A stretch of 64,000 bases of DNA from Ophioderma brevispina (GCA_023653785.1 JAMKCH010041544.1:1-64000); one strand, 5' to 3'; numbered from the stretch's first letter, positions 1 to 14,100 are shown. A program made the numbers and translations. Notes: generated by a model not told the origin, from the letters alone.

Positions 1-1895
1 GCAGCTCAACTTTTTTAGGTAGGCCCTTATAGGATTAGTCTTGTCAAAAGCTCGGTTTTATAAGTGTTTAGAGGTGGGGGGGGCGGGCACTCAGAGAGGT
101 TCGCAGAACCGAGTCTTTGAATCACATTTTCCCATTGTGTTTGGCCTCTTTTTCCGGTTGATCCATTTTTTCGTTAACACCTGTAAAATATGCTGAGGGG
201 ACTGGAGGGGGAGGAGGAAGAAGCGATAAGGGGTTTGGGTCATATATACTTTCCGCCCATAATTTCCTTTAAAACTTCGCATAAATCCGGTTTCATGGAG
301 ATGATCCAAAAATTCAAGAAAAACATCGGGGGTCACCGATGTCACTTTTGAGTTAAAAACCATTACAAAAATACACATTTTTCGCCAAAATTAACTACAT
401 AATCTATTGGAAAACTCATTTTTTGCGGGATATTTTCGTATACGTTAAAAATTTAGCCCTACTTTGTGTGATTTTTTTATATAAAGTTGCGCACTCATGT
501 CAGCTTCTAATAAAACAACAAAAATCAGGGTCACGGTACCCTTTGAGATATTCATGCGAAAATCCTTAGTTTTCTTGAAAAAATTTGAAACACTTGCGAC
601 ATCTTAGTGCGTATCACGCTCCGAACAAAAAACGCAGAAAATACGAAAACGTGTTGAGCGCGTCTCTGAGCTGTTGGTGACCAAGCAGCGAGTATCGATT
701 CTTCGATAGGTCTATAACATTCGCTTTCACCTTTTTTATCTTTATGTTCGAATCCGAGTTTGTGTTATCCGACTTTTGTTAAATCCTGTATTCTGCAGTT
801 TGTGACGGGAGAGGCGGCATCCCTCCCGGTTTAGACCTATTATATTAGGGTCTTTATATATGTTGTCTTAACAGACCGACATGTCAATGAGATCTTCACC
901 TGCCCCTCGAATTTTAACAGGAATGTATTTCAAATTAAAATAAGCTCTCCAGGTATGGGAAAGGGAACACTATTCGAAGTGCCAACCGTCACCACAAATA
1001 AGCAGCAGCAAACACTTTTCCAGCACAAATGAATACCGAACCCAAATTCGGAACTTTGGGTAAGCTAAAAGCCGTTTGCTCTATCTGATTATAAAGAACG
1101 AATTACCAAAAAATAATAAAATAATGCATATTGGCACCATTTGCGCAGTTAAGCATTGTGAGGTCTCGTATCGGGCTCGACTCGCATAATCTACATATTA
1201 CGCACTAATCAATGTATTATTATTTTTTCAAAAGAAAAAGCACCATAAATTATATTGTGGAGGAAATGCGGGGACTAAACAACCAATCACGAATACATGT
1301 AATTTGGGTAAAACTAATTTACTGCTGAGACTAAGGGGAAAGCCACAAGTCTCTGTTCCAGACAAAGGCTCTAATGGGGAGGGCAAACTTCCCCTCCCCA
1401 AGAGACTAGGAGGAACCGCACAATTTAAATGAAGGAAACCAGTGTTGAGAAAGCACAAAAAGGAAAGGATGGTCATGTTCAAAGGGGCCCCATGATACAC
1501 CCTTCTCGCGTGCTCGTGCGTAACGAATGTTTTTCTTTGCGTATAAACTCTTGCACGCGGGGTGTGCGCTCTTGTTTGTTAAGCGCGTGCAATCCACGCT
1601 TCAGGCTGTGGAAGACATTTCGGAAGAATATTGAGGGTTGGAACGATGCCAAAAGTTAATATATGACCCAAACTCTTAAATTCCTCTATGCCTACGCATC
1701 TTGTCACTCACTCCTCCTCCCTTACAATCATTTCCTCATGTCTCTCACAGCGCTCGCTCACTATTCCCTTAAACCGTTATAGCGTCCACTTTACCAGTTT
1801 CCGTTTCTCGGTAGCTTCCGGATCACGCGGTGGAGAGTGAAATTTTACCTCTCAAAAACGGTGTTATCCCTCCATTTTTATCACTACTCTTCAGT
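1..1895. other. Non-coding, nothing recognised
   Basis: AT-rich sequence with G runs near 76-84 and 195-215. No exon with paired splice sites and no clear repeat relative elsewhere in the window was seen. Confidence 0.5.
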
Positions 1896-2095
1896 CAGTG
1901 GCGTAACCGAGGGGGGGTGGGGGGGGCCAGGGGGGAGCGGCACCCTGTGGGAATCTTGCCCCCATCTTGCCCCCCTGATAAAATTAGTTGATTTAAATAG
2001 GCATATACTATAATAACAAATGTTACTATATGCTTGCCCCCCGAAAAGATATGTGCCTCCCCCTTTGGCCCTGAAAAAAAGATGGTTACGCACTG
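1896..2095. mobile_element. hAT-like MITE with CAGTGGCGTAAC ends, copy 1
   Basis: It starts CAGTGGCGTAACC, has a G-rich left part and C-rich right part, and ends GGTTACGCACTG with one base off the perfect inverted end. The internal TTGCCCCCCTGA pattern is shared with a copy at 56.9 kb. The CAGNGGCG end is typical of hAT elements, but no clear 8-base target duplication remains. Confidence 0.6.
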
Positions 2096-3769
2096 CTTTC
2101 CGTCCACTCGGTTAACATTAGCAAATATGATCACGACCCCCTTTAAAAAACGAATCCGTATAGCATATAAGCACATCCCCAGGAATTTACAATTACAAAA
2201 CGGAGGTATATATGAAAAATAGGGGCATATTCGCAAGCACACTTTTAAAACAAAAGAACAAATTAAAAAAAAAAAATATGGTTATTTCATTTCAGGTTTC
2301 CGTACTGGAAGTTTTAATGCATCCTCCAGATGCGTATGATTTTAAAATTAAAAACACTAATACAATTAACAATTAATATCGTGATAATCTTTTTCATGTA
2401 ATTTAAACCGTTTGAAAGAACTGTAATGGTAGGTGGTCCAGTGAATTTTCTTAATAAAAATATGGGCAACAAAATATTTAGAGAAATCTCTAAAAGTTGA
2501 AACATTTTAGGCTCAATGTGTAAATTTAAGAAAATTTCTGACCATCTCGTTTTCTTTTCTTTCCTTGCAGAAAAATGCGTGTTTCAGTCACAATGTTGTT
2601 TCACTCGATAATGATTACAAGCTGCATCGCCTTGTAATGAATGAAACGGGCTATCCCTAACGTTGTGGGTTGGGTGTCTACTGTAGCTTGCGGCGTGTGT
2701 GCGTATCACCACAGTGGTCGACGGTGTATAGCGCTTGTCTGGTGATGGCTTTCAGGTGTCAAGAGGCGCACACGATCGGTGACAATAAAAAATGATGACC
2801 TCATAATGTCAATAAGGAGTGGCTAGAGAAAATAGCGGGAAAATAGACATTCCTAATATGGGAGTCAAAGGGAGGGGAAGAGTTTTCCCTCGACCAGGAA
2901 AAAATTAGAGACATGGTATGAAGCCGGGCTCTATTTCGGAGGAAAATTTTGACTGAAGTTCACAGACGTGTACCAAGTGGTGGTTCCTTTAGTTGATAGT
3001 ATCGGTAGTTTATCTTCCCCTAGCGGAAGTAAGACAGTAACAAGCTCTGTAACACAGACTATTTATAGATGTGGGGCGCCCTGTTTCTGACTGGGGGCTT
3101 GCGAACTGATTTTTTCTCCAAAAGTAGGGCTTGGAACTAAAATTCACGGCGAGAAATTTGCAGGATGGGGAGCTGAATACTTCTGAGGTAAAACTTATCC
3201 CAAAAGGGGACCTTAAGAATTGAATTATGCTTAACGGGGGTTTGTAACATCCCGGCCGGAGAGGAGAGACGCGAAATGGGGGTTTTAAGGTCCGCACATA
3301 CCACTTTCCAATGGTCAGTACCCCTTGGATCAAATTCCCCTTTTTAAGGGAGGCACAGAAGTACAAAAATCCTCGCCATGAAAAGTACACAAATTCAAAA
3401 TTCTCCCTTGCCAAATTTCATTGCTCTGGTAGGAAGCAAAGATATGACAGATACAAGAGTGCATAAAGCATGTTTCAATAGGCAGACCATTAATACCTTA
3501 ATTAATGTGGCCCGTTAATCCAGGAGTACCAAGACCCCATTTGGGGGGTCAAACTTTGCTTTCAAAACTTAAGGAGTGAACCACTACATAATGGACTCTC
3601 CCATAGGTCACCACGCATTTTTGTACGGTTCGGTTACAATAAAACAACTCCCTGCAATTATGAGGCATAGTGTTTGGTTAGCAAAACTAATAAAAGCTCT
3701 TTTCTGAAGATTTTAGAGAATTTGCTTGCATATGGTGTTGACCATCCATTTTCACGTTATTTTCACATA
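2096..3769. other. Non-coding, nothing recognised
   Basis: AT-rich sequence with no supported exon. The frame on the minus strand at 3010-3414 has no splice or homology support. Confidence 0.45.
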
Positions 3770-4138
3770 AAGGTTGCAACGAGAGATTTTTTGAGGCACC
3801 CAATATTTGTTATCATAGTAATTTCATATAGATTAGACATCAATAGATTCTTTACCTTGTATTTGGCTCAGGAAATGGTCTATTTTAAAAGAGAGGAAAA
3901 GGGGTGGGTGATTTGATTTTCTTATAATTTTCCAATATAAAACAGCGGCTGTGAATTTGTATTGGCTCTATACAAATTAGAAATTTCAAAATGTTTGTAC
4001 CCAAAGAAACATTTCTCGCTGAAATCCCTCAGATGGGGTGATATTTTTGATGGAAAGCGTTACATAAGGGCAAAAACAGCACTTTCAAAATTTTGTAGGG
4101 GACACCTCATATGTGAAATCTCTCGTTGCACCGTCTTT
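3770..4138 (+). mobile_element. Inverted-repeat MITE, GCAACGAGAGATTT family, copy 1
   Basis: It begins AAGGTTGCAACGAGAGATTT and ends GAAATCTCTCGTTGCACC. The interior (TTGAGGCACCCAA, AAGAAACATTTCTC, GGGGACACCTCATATG) recurs at 8.8 kb in the same orientation and at 40.9 kb inverted. No coding capacity, so non-autonomous. Confidence 0.8.
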
Positions 4139-6122
4139 AAAACGCAATAGCTAAAGGACATCGCGGATAAGGAAAAGGAAAGGAGGCCCTTGATAATCAT
4201 CATAGTTATATTCACATAATGTGACTGGTGTTTACAACTAGTTTATTCATGTATGCAAGGTGTTTTTATCATCAAAATAAACGGGTATCAAAAAAAATGA
4301 GAAAAAGTCTGAGAAACTTCAAGGGGTATGCCTCTGGAAAAAGCAAAGCTAGGAGAGATACACCATTGCAACGACCATTTACGATTTAAATGAAGAAAGA
4401 AAGAAGAAGAACAGGAAGATTGGTAAATAGCTTGCCCTTTGTTATGGAGCTGGTAAATGAGCCTAGATAGACATTTTGTCCTACATAAGCTACAAAGAGG
4501 CTAAACACGAGGAAGCACTTTATAACAATACCCAACTACCTATTAGCTTGTGTGTAGTGAAATGAGTGCTAAGATTGGATTATATAACCGTCTTCACAAC
4601 AAGCAAAAACTCGATTATACAAACAAAATGGCCCCGCATTCTAACGGACCATGACCAACGATATTATTAATCATGAGCAAAAGTTAAATCTCAATCTCAA
4701 TATTAAAATCTCAATTCACGTGGCGCATTCCAATAGCTTTCATTCCACAGTATATGAGGCAATACACCCCCCGAATTTTAGTATGATTTATGATACCAGA
4801 ACCGGCATGGTCAGCGGTTGTTAACATGTGCCATCCAAAGATGAGAAACTGCGCCCTTGGGTTGGTTAGCATACCTGACCTCATTTTTGTTCAGGACCCC
4901 CAGAAAACAAAATGAACAAAATGGGTCTTCCCCCCCCCCAAGAACCAGAATGACACTTTCAATTATATGCTGCTAATGAATATAACGCACTTCCTTGCAA
5001 AGCGGCATGGTGGTTCTTGGGGGGGGGTTCATATTGGAATTTTCAAGTACCATTTAAGCCTTGTATATAATTTTAAATAAAAAAGCGACGCGACCGTTTT
5101 GAGAATTATGTAAAGGGAATTTTTTTGAAAATCACCAAAAGGTAAAACTTTGAGCAGTCCCTTTATAATGCGGAAATGTTTTCAATTCATCCGTTCTCAT
5201 GTAAACTAGAGAGGGCGTCCTTCATTCCTAGATCCGGCGATGTCCTTTACCACCCCGCATCACTAATATCTAGGAATGACCACCCGTGCACATCCGGAGG
5301 CGTATCTTGGGTGTGGATGAAACATGATTTTGTTTCTGTCTGTTATGCACCGTTGAACATCATTTGTCTATAGTCCAGTGATATTCATGCGATTTGTGCT
5401 ACCCGTAGATGAAAGACATGATCGTTGTCTAAGCCGGGGGAGGCTGGCAAGGAAATCCAAATTTCAGCCGTAGCATGGTTAAACGTAAAAGCGAAAGCTT
5501 GACGAAACATTCTTAATTTTTTATTATGTTGTTCAAGGAATATTTCTTATTCCAAACCCGTTGAGTGAAGAATAAACTCCACGGAGGGTTATTTGAATGT
5601 TTGTTAATAACGAACGAGGACCCGACCCCCCGGTCGTATGGGGTCATGGGAACACCCATGACGACACATCAAAGGACCAAATTGGTTGTGGTTTGCACTC
5701 AGTATTACTGCAAATTTCTTTTGACATTTTTGGTGAGTGTGATATAATGAAGGAGTGGCTTGGCCGCCACCGCCTGGTATCAAGCCTTGCAATTTTTTAG
5801 CCGACTTGCGATATTACATAAAACGTGGATGCAGAATTCGTGGTGCGCCCCCTAAAGTGATAGGAGATTTTTTTTAAAATACGAATTTCTCTCAAATTGC
5901 ACTGGAAGTACTGGATCGGATGTAGACCACCTACCGATAACATTTCGAGGGTTTATTGGACAAAAAAGTACAAAAGGAAAACCTGCAAACCTGTTTTGAA
6001 CTTTGCTGTGTGGAATAATTCCCGGTGTCATAAACTACAAGTCGTTTCTGTTGAACGAGGGTCCTACCACCCATTGTCTATGTGTTCTCCATTGAGTGCT
6101 GTATGCATCATTTTGTTTTCAG
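4139..6122. other. Non-coding, with one snap-back near 4930-5028
   Basis: Within it, a C(9)AAGAACCA run at 4930 is mirrored by TGGTTCTTG(8) near 5011-5028, giving a hairpin of about 17 bases with a 65-base loop. A smaller inverted pair, CATTCCTAGAT and ATCTAGGAATG, lies at 5222-5279. No exon was supported. Confidence 0.45.
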
Positions 6123-6160
6123 AAATGTCCCACAGGGCTTCGTTTAACAAGCCGTTACAG
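6123..6160 (+). CDS. Candidate first coding exon of the unnamed gene at 8-16 kb
   Basis: A pyrimidine-rich tract ending in TTTTGTTTTCAG leads straight into AAATGTCC, giving the reading MSHRASFNKPLQ. It could end at CAG|GTCACG in phase 0, which matches the phase-0 start of the next exon at 7985. The same frame stays open to 6247, so a later donor is also possible. The donor is weak, there is no homology I recognise, and the gap to the next exon would be 1.8 kb. This is a guess about the gene start and could be chance. Confidence 0.25.
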
Positions 6161-7984
6161 GTCACGGTGTATTCTGGAATGTCAATGGGTAGCAAGGACA
6201 CTCTTGACGGTGTACCATCGACGCCAAAAAAAAAAATAAAAATGTAAGAAAAAAATAAAAAAATAAAAAAATGACAAAGTAAAAAAACAATGGTCTTGAA
6301 GAAAAAAGTATACGGTGTACCATCGACGCCTCTCATGGGGGACAATCAGTTTCTTCACACGGCAAAATCATCACGGGGTTGAGGGTGGCACGTTGTGGCA
6401 CTTGCATTTTACATGAGTACTGTCATTGTAAGTTGATACCCCCTTGTGCCCATTCGTGATTACCAATGGCCTTCTTTTTCTCTGCGTACACAAGTGGACC
6501 CCCTTCATCTATGCAGTACCCACTTACCACTTTTCATTTAGTGGCTAGTGCTAGGCCTACTGTATAAAGGACTGATATAAATTTTATGTATAGCAGAGCA
6601 TAGCAAAACCCAGTGTGGTAACCAGCACCTTGAAAATGGTGGTGTGGGGGTGGGGGGGGGGGGGGGTGAGGCAGAAGAGTGACGAGGCGATTTTCTGAGA
6701 GGGCGAATTTGGGTCATTTCCACAGACACGTACAAAAAGGTCAGTTAATTTGGGGGCTGGCGGGGGGGGGGGAAGGGTTATGAGCAGGGGGCGCATGCCA
6801 ATTCACGGGTTTACGACACTGCCAGTGCAATTTGATCCAAAAATACGTATTAATAGTATTTCCATTTAACCAGTAGACCAATGACGCTCCCTTTGTAAAA
6901 GGTTTTTGTACTAGTATGAATGATTTTTTTACGTTGCATTCCCAATGGCCCCTTTGTTGCTCAAGACATCAAGTACCAATAGCCCATACTTTTGGATAAT
7001 ATAATGTTTTACAACATAAACGTCAATTTCAGTGAGTGCCCCGTCGGTGGGTCTTCCATTTACCTCAAAAGGTCTTTATAAAGTCCGGAAAGATCATAAC
7101 AAATAAAACTATATGAGTTGATATAACCAAAATAAACGGGTCAAAAACACAATGCACCAAAACAAAGGGCCATGCGGATGCGCACGTTATTCTTCATGAT
7201 AAAGTGACGGGGTGTGTAGACCGGTTATCCGAGCTAAAAGTAGGCTAGGGTACTGGATTGTCTTTTGAAAAAAAAGGGGTCATTGGGTATTGAAAGTGTG
7301 AAAAAAAGGCGGGTTCATGACAACACTTTTACTGATAAGAGGAATTTGATGGGCACCCAGTGTACACAGTTAAAGTAGGGCTTCACCAAATCCCCTACAC
7401 CTAACTTGGCTACCCTAGGGGAAGGTGGTGGGTTCGTTGTTTTCGCTAAAATGTGCATAAAGGATGTAAAACGACTGATACCCTAAAATAAAGTTTGCGA
7501 CCAATTCGCATATTTTTTTTTTCACCATAGAACTAAAACTTCATCAATGTGGTGGTGTGGTGGTGTGTATGTGCCAACCAGCTGCTGGTTAGACAATGGA
7601 CAGGATCATGTTAGAACGGTGGTAAATTGAAATATTTTTCATCTAGCAAAGCAGAATTTGTTTAATACCAAGAAATTGTGCTGTATTTTCTGATTCAGCA
7701 TGATCCTGGTGTAGTTTGCAACCCTAATATACGAGCAACTCAGAGGCACTCTTTAATCGGAATAACATTTTTGTTACAGATGGCTCTATTTTCACCAAGA
7801 TTATAACCATTTAAATCATGATAGTTTTTTCTTTTAATTTTAGAACTCGTTTTACTCCAACTGAAGACGAAATTGGAAAGAAGTTTTCTTATGTTAGAAT
7901 TTACGAAGTGTACCCTAGGCCCTATTTTATTTATACCTGGTGCTATTTCCTTTTACTTATGGATTCCATACAAATTCTTCTAAG
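6161..7984. other. Probable intron or upstream region with low-complexity tracts
   Basis: It holds a direct repeat ACGGTGTACCATCGACGCC at about 6206-6224 and 6312-6330, separated by A-rich sequence, and G runs near 6650 and 6765. Nothing else was recognised. Confidence 0.4.
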
Positions 7985-8107
7985 AAGCACAAGATCTATA
8001 ATCTTAATAGTGTTTCGTCAGTATTTCTGAAACAAAATTCTGATGCAAAATTTAGTGATGCACATGGGGACTGCACGTCACAGCCGCTCTGGGGGCGATT
8101 TGTGCAA
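7985..8107 (+). CDS. Unnamed gene, exon a (41 codons)
   Basis: The exon opens after TTCTTCTAAG and closes at TTTGTGCAA|GTAAGC, reading from KKHKIYNLNSVSS to PLWGRFVQ in phase 0 at both ends. The frame is open back to 7919 without an ATG, so this must be an internal exon. The acceptor is the least certain of the set, since its pyrimidine tract is interrupted. Confidence 0.5.
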
Positions 8108-11100
8108 GTAAGCAAGCATATACTACAGGAGTAGATGCTTTTAACATGCGTTCTCCGTTGTTCATTTTTAACAGATGTTTATTTAAATGATAGAAAACTT
8201 ACATTTAAGCACGCTTAAAATAAACGATCGCGGTTATACATGCAATGCACTGATAAGCACTAATTTGTATTAGAGATTGCCTGATTTGCCACATGGCCTT
8301 GTTGCATCAACCTTTGCTGATTACGCGAATCAACGCCAAACACCAGCACATGTAAACAGCTTGTCAAAGCAAACAGTCTACAACTCGCCTCAGGACTATT
8401 TGACGAATTTAGCAAATTTAAAGTTAAAATGGAAAGAAAGACATTTGATCTTCACAAGACAGCTCAGGACGAGGACTGATTACAACCACTCATTTTTTCC
8501 TGCTTCCGATTTCAAGGTAAACCGAACATTTATTTATCACCAAAGATCACGTATATCACATGCAATTGTATTCAATTATATGGCATATGCATTGCCATGA
8601 ACAGACTAAAATGGTAATGCACTACATCAGCAATAATACCATTTCTGTTTTCACAACACTGATGTTTTTTCATTCAAGTCACATAGAGACTGAAAAGTTT
8701 TCATCAAATCCCATATCCTGAGCAGTGCACCTTTAAAAAGTGACCTTTTTCTGACATTGTACTTTTTTTATAATATTCGATAGAAGAGTGGTGGGTTTCA
8801 CTTAAACTAAAGTGGCAACGCATGAACGAGAGATTTTTGAGGCACCCAAATTATTTTTTCGAAATCATTAACTATCATAGTAATTTCAATAGACACTCAA
8901 TACTAGATTCTTACCTTGTAATTTGGCTACAAAAATGTCTTAAGAAGAGAAAAAAATCGATCTTGAATTTGGCTTAAATTTTATAACATCTGAGGCTAAA
9001 TTTTGTATTTTGGTCTCCTATTACGAAATTAGAAAATTCACAATTTTTGTACCAAAGAAACATTTCTCTTGTCTCGCTTCTCTTCCTGCTTATGATGGGG
9101 CTCTTTTTTGATGGAACTTACATCAGGGACAAAATCATAACTTTCGATCTTTTTTTTAGGGACACCTGATATGTGAAATCTCTCGTTGCAAACCTTTAAA
9201 ATGCTCTTTCATATCTACTATCAATTTTCAAAGCTCAAAATATGTGCACTGTGAATAATCGGGAGAATAATTTCACAAAAATTGCACACACTACGGACCC
9301 TGTTTCGTTTTCCCCGCCTGGGGTCAACCGGTGTTGAACTGCATGTATTTCGTAACCAGAACCATACCATGAGCCGAACCACAGAATCAAAATAAAAATT
9401 TGTTTATGGTTTTGTCACGCTACAGTAATAACACTTCCACATGCTTATTGGGTTTTTGCCAATGCACTACTTGTTTAGACAACTATCAACTAATCCACTT
9501 CCCCACACCTGCCAAACAAGATGAAGTAATCAAACCATTCCCAACGACAACCGGTGAGACGCACAACTACAAATACCACTGCGTATACTTTGACTGACAG
9601 CATAACAAAGCACCTGGCCATTGGGCATGGTACATCAATACGATCTCAGAGAAAAGGTGAGTATCATACATGTATACGTACAGTGTTACATGTATAGGTT
9701 TTTATTTCAGTGATTACTCCTGATATAACTCGGGGGTGGGGGGGTGATGGCACTGACATTGGAAAGAGGTACGGTCACGGGTATGTTGCAGGTCCCTTAA
9801 GACCCCCTTTTCGCATCTCTCCAGCAGTTCCCAAGACCCCCCCCAGTTGAAAAGGCATAATTCATTATCTTAAGGTTCCCCCATTTTAGAAAATTTTGGC
9901 CTCAGAAACTGAATTTTAAGCCAAATTTCAGCTCCCAAGCCTGCAAATTTTCTCAAAATTTTAGTTTCCCGAGCTCCTACTTCGGAGACAAAATCATTCA
10001 CAAGCCCCCAATTTCTGAATCGGGGCCGCACATCCCTTCCTGGAAAAATGTAATATGATTTTTGGAATCTCCGAGGGAATTGGAAACCACGGAATGCCAT
10101 TATTTTTTAAGTGGAAGAGTAGTTCCACACAAAAATACATTGGTATTCTGGTTTCTATTAATTTCGAAAAGGATCCTGCAAACTTATTTCATGCCCTATT
10201 GTTTAAAATACACAAGTCTTAGCGAGGACTACCACCACTCAGTGGATAAAACTTCTACTTGAGTAAAACGCAGTCTTGTTGCAGTGACTTAGTACTAGTT
10301 TAGCATGACACACACTGCATCAATGGAGTGTGCACATTCAAATGCAACACACTTCACTGTCGGCATTTTTCCTATTTCTTTCAAAAGCATGCCGTTGAAT
10401 TTGAAGGACTAAAAGTGTTTCTTGGTTACTGAACTACACATTTTTTTCACTAGTTTTGCCAAGAATTTGCACAAACATACTTTGTAATATATCATTTTCA
10501 CGTATTAGAAAAGAATTGCTGATGTGTATTTTACTTACACTCACAGAGATCTGTGTATTTCAAGGGCCTAGACTTCATTTTTTGTTTATGGTATAATATG
10601 CATATGAAAAGGTTATTCCCAAAATTTCAGTTGATTCTGACGGTGCATTTTGATGTTTAATATGAGCAAATGTTTATATCACTTTGCCCCATATAGGCCA
10701 CTGTGTTGGAATTTCTGTCCGTTTTTTTTAGTTAGTTAGACCAAAGTTTTAAATCCGGTTTTGTCCCCGTAAACGAGGGTGGCCGGATTCACCTCACACT
10801 CAGCAATACTGCTGTGTGAGGATTTATTGGAGCAAAAGATAATTGACTTTTTTTTTTTTTTTTTTTTACATATTAGAAAATGACTGGCTGATGTGTATTT
10901 TATTACACGGGCCTAGCACGTCATTTTTTGTTTATGGTATAATATGCATATTTCAAGGGCCTAGCACGTCATTTTTTGTTTATGGTATAATATGCATATG
11001 AGAAAAGGTCATTCCCAAAATTTCAGTTGATTCTGATGGTGCATTTTGATGTTTAATATGAGCAAATGTTTATATCACTTTGCCCCATATAGGCCACTGT

Positions 11101-14100
11101 GTTGGAATTTCTGTCCGTTTTTTTTAGTTAGTTAGACCAAAGTTTTAAATCCGGTTTTGTCCCCGTAAACGAGGGTGGCCGGATTCACCTCACACTCAGC
11201 AATACTGCTGTGTGAGGTTTTATTGGAGCAAAAGATAATTGACCGGATGCCCTTCCTGACCGGATGCTCTTCCTGACGTCAATCCACAGTTATCGGCGGT
11301 GGGCCTAGCCTTTGGGCAACTTTGCCCAACATGCAAGGCAGCATGTGCTGGATGGCCGCCATTAGCTCTCCAGAGCTGACGCCCTTGTAGGTAGATCTTC
11401 TTTTTCATTCTACCAGGGTAACCAGCTACCCTCCTCATCAGATTCCTTACAAATCCGATGGGGGAGTCGGTTTAGCCGCCGACGACTCGGCCCTGGGACA
11501 GGTAGTACTGGTTACCAGGATACCAGTAGCAGGTCTCAAAGAAAACCTGACCTGACAGACCTGTCCGTTTACGGACAGAAAATACAAAATTACGAATTTC
11601 TTCCAGAGTAGATCGAATTTGCACGTAAGATTAGGCACACATTATAATACTTAAAGGTCAATGGTTCAGACGATATAAAAATCTCAACTTTTTTTAGTTA
11701 AGTTGGGGGACGAGGCTGTGGATCACGAAATGCTCCTTAAAGGTGGTTGTTCCGATTTATGTGTATTGTGTTCTCTATATGATATGAGAGCCTGGTACTT
11801 GCACATACACCCCATCAAGTACCGTGGGAAACAAAGTTGCGGTTTTGATGGTAGACGCAATAATGCATGTTGCAAAGCCCTATTCAATACTGTGCTAAAA
11901 AAGTGGTTAACCACTAAAACGGCGGTTTTTTGTTTATATCTTGGGAATGAAATGGATTTGAGGGCTCAAATTTCAGGACAACAATGAGAAAAATACGGCC
12001 TTTCATCTGATATCAAAATCGATACTACTTCCGGGTAAATCAGGGGGTCCCAAAGACGATCGGAACACGCCCCTTTAAAAATATGTGTTGTCTTTTTTGT
12101 GGAGTGATTAAAGGTGCATTTCGTGATTTCAGCACCGCCTGTTTTATTTATTGTTTACTAGATATCCTTGAGAAAAGCTTATTCACAAAATTTGAGTTGA
12201 TCCCGATCATGCGGTTTTGTGTTATGAGCAATTGCTTCAGTTGTTTCCCACGGTCCTATAGACTACTGTGCTGTAATTTCTGTCCGTTTACAGACAGAAA
12301 ATACAAAATTGCGAATTTCTTAGAGATACGACCGAATTTGCACGTAAGATTAGGTACACATGGATTACTAAGGCTAACGGTTCAGATGATATAAAAATCT
12401 CAATTTTTTTGAGGTAAGTTGGGGGGCGAGGTTGTGGATCACGAAATGCCCCCTTAAGTAACTGTTATTTCAGAATCCCAGAATGCACGGCAAAATGTCA
12501 CTGGTTTCAATGCACTCATGTAACAGGGAAAGGACAGGGAAAATGGTGAATCAAAAACATACCGTAACCACTCGGGTATAAGCCCACCTTCGGGTATAAG
12601 CCCACCCCCAATTTTTAAAGAAAATTACAAGAGCTAGCATACACTCAGGTATAAGCCCAGGTGGTAATTTTAGCATTCAGGATGTTATGACGTCTTGTGG
12701 ACGTCAAAGGTCAAAATATACCCTTTAAACACAAACAAATGAGCCTTGTGCACAAATGATCTGAATTTTATCACTGTTTTAATGATTTTAATGAGATTGA
12801 TTTATGAATTTGGTATGTCCAAAACACGAATTATAATTCATTTCAAATACAATAAATCCTGGCACTATGTACTGTACAGGTCTGCCACTCATTGCAGATC
12901 AAAACAAGCTATAACTACACTGTATAGCTCCTGGTTACTACTGCTGCTCATTGCAGATCAACATTAGCTATAACTATACTGTATAGCTCCTGGTTACTAC
13001 TGCTGGCTCTTGAAATGATATTTATTGCAATTTTGTATTTGATATTTGCTCCCAAGTTCTAGCCCCTCCCTATTTTGAAGTAAAATCTTCCTTTTGGGGG
13101 GTGGGCTTATACCACTCGGCTTATGGTATTTTAAGCATTTTTATAGTGTAAGAAGCAGCAACTTGACTTTCATCACTGAGTAAATAATTTTTCAAAGAAT
13201 ATTATGCCTCCATATGTGAATGAATAGAATTCCAAAATTGAAAATGTACATTATGCCCGAATCAATATATCAACTTTCAATTTAAAAGAGTGAATATTTT
13301 ACACATTTCATTGACATTTTACCTACTTTTCTTTCAATTAATTCAGCTTCAAAACAGGCCATGGAGAAAACCCTTGACCATGGGAAACCAAGAAAGCGAG
13401 ATGGCAGCGCAGTACAAGGGTGCCTCGATGCAACCTGGTGTGGATTTTCCAAGTGCTTTTAATCCAAATCCTCAGTCTACCTCACTACAGGACCATCACA
13501 AAAACATGCCTTCACCAATCAGAGTAAGTTTTATTCCACTTTCTGTTATACAAATAAAAGAATGGTGATCCCTTATAAAGGGGGAAACAAGTTTGTCTCA
13601 GCTTTGCATTGGTTTTGTGAAATCAGATTTGCCATGTAGCTCTACTACAACAAGCGCGGATCCAGGGAGGGGGCGGAGGGGGCGCGCGCCTCCCGGTAAT
13701 TCTGCAAATTCTTGCAAAATCAGCGCATTTTGAGCTTTTGGACCAGATACAGCCTTTCAGCCCCCCGGTAATTTTGACATTTTTCAAATCCTGGATCCGC
13801 CATTGTACAATGTATGCGATTGACCCATTTGGCACTTTTTTTTCTAGTTGTCAGAAAAAAATAAACATTTTGCTGCAAAGTAGACCCCCAAAAGTTTGCC
13901 AAAAATGGAATAAAAATAATCCTGCATGTAGCACATACATGTACATATAGCTGTTTGTCTGAGACAAACTTATTTGGGGCTTTAGAATAGGATAGATTTC
14001 TTTTGGGCATTTCCATAATATGACCCACCTTGCGAATGTACCCTTTGCCGACACATGTCCCAATCATAGAGCAAAAATGAAAATGAAAAAAGGGCTGATT

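Noticed and set aside
7842..7915. Possible exon after TTTTAATTTTAG reading RTRFTPTEDEIGKKF
   Set aside because: Good acceptor but no donor near the end, and it is not in frame with the exon at 7985.
9400..9597. Open frame reading TPAKQDEVIKPFPTTTGETH
   Set aside because: It looks protein-like but has no usable donor in frame and would displace exon c, whose phases fit on both sides.
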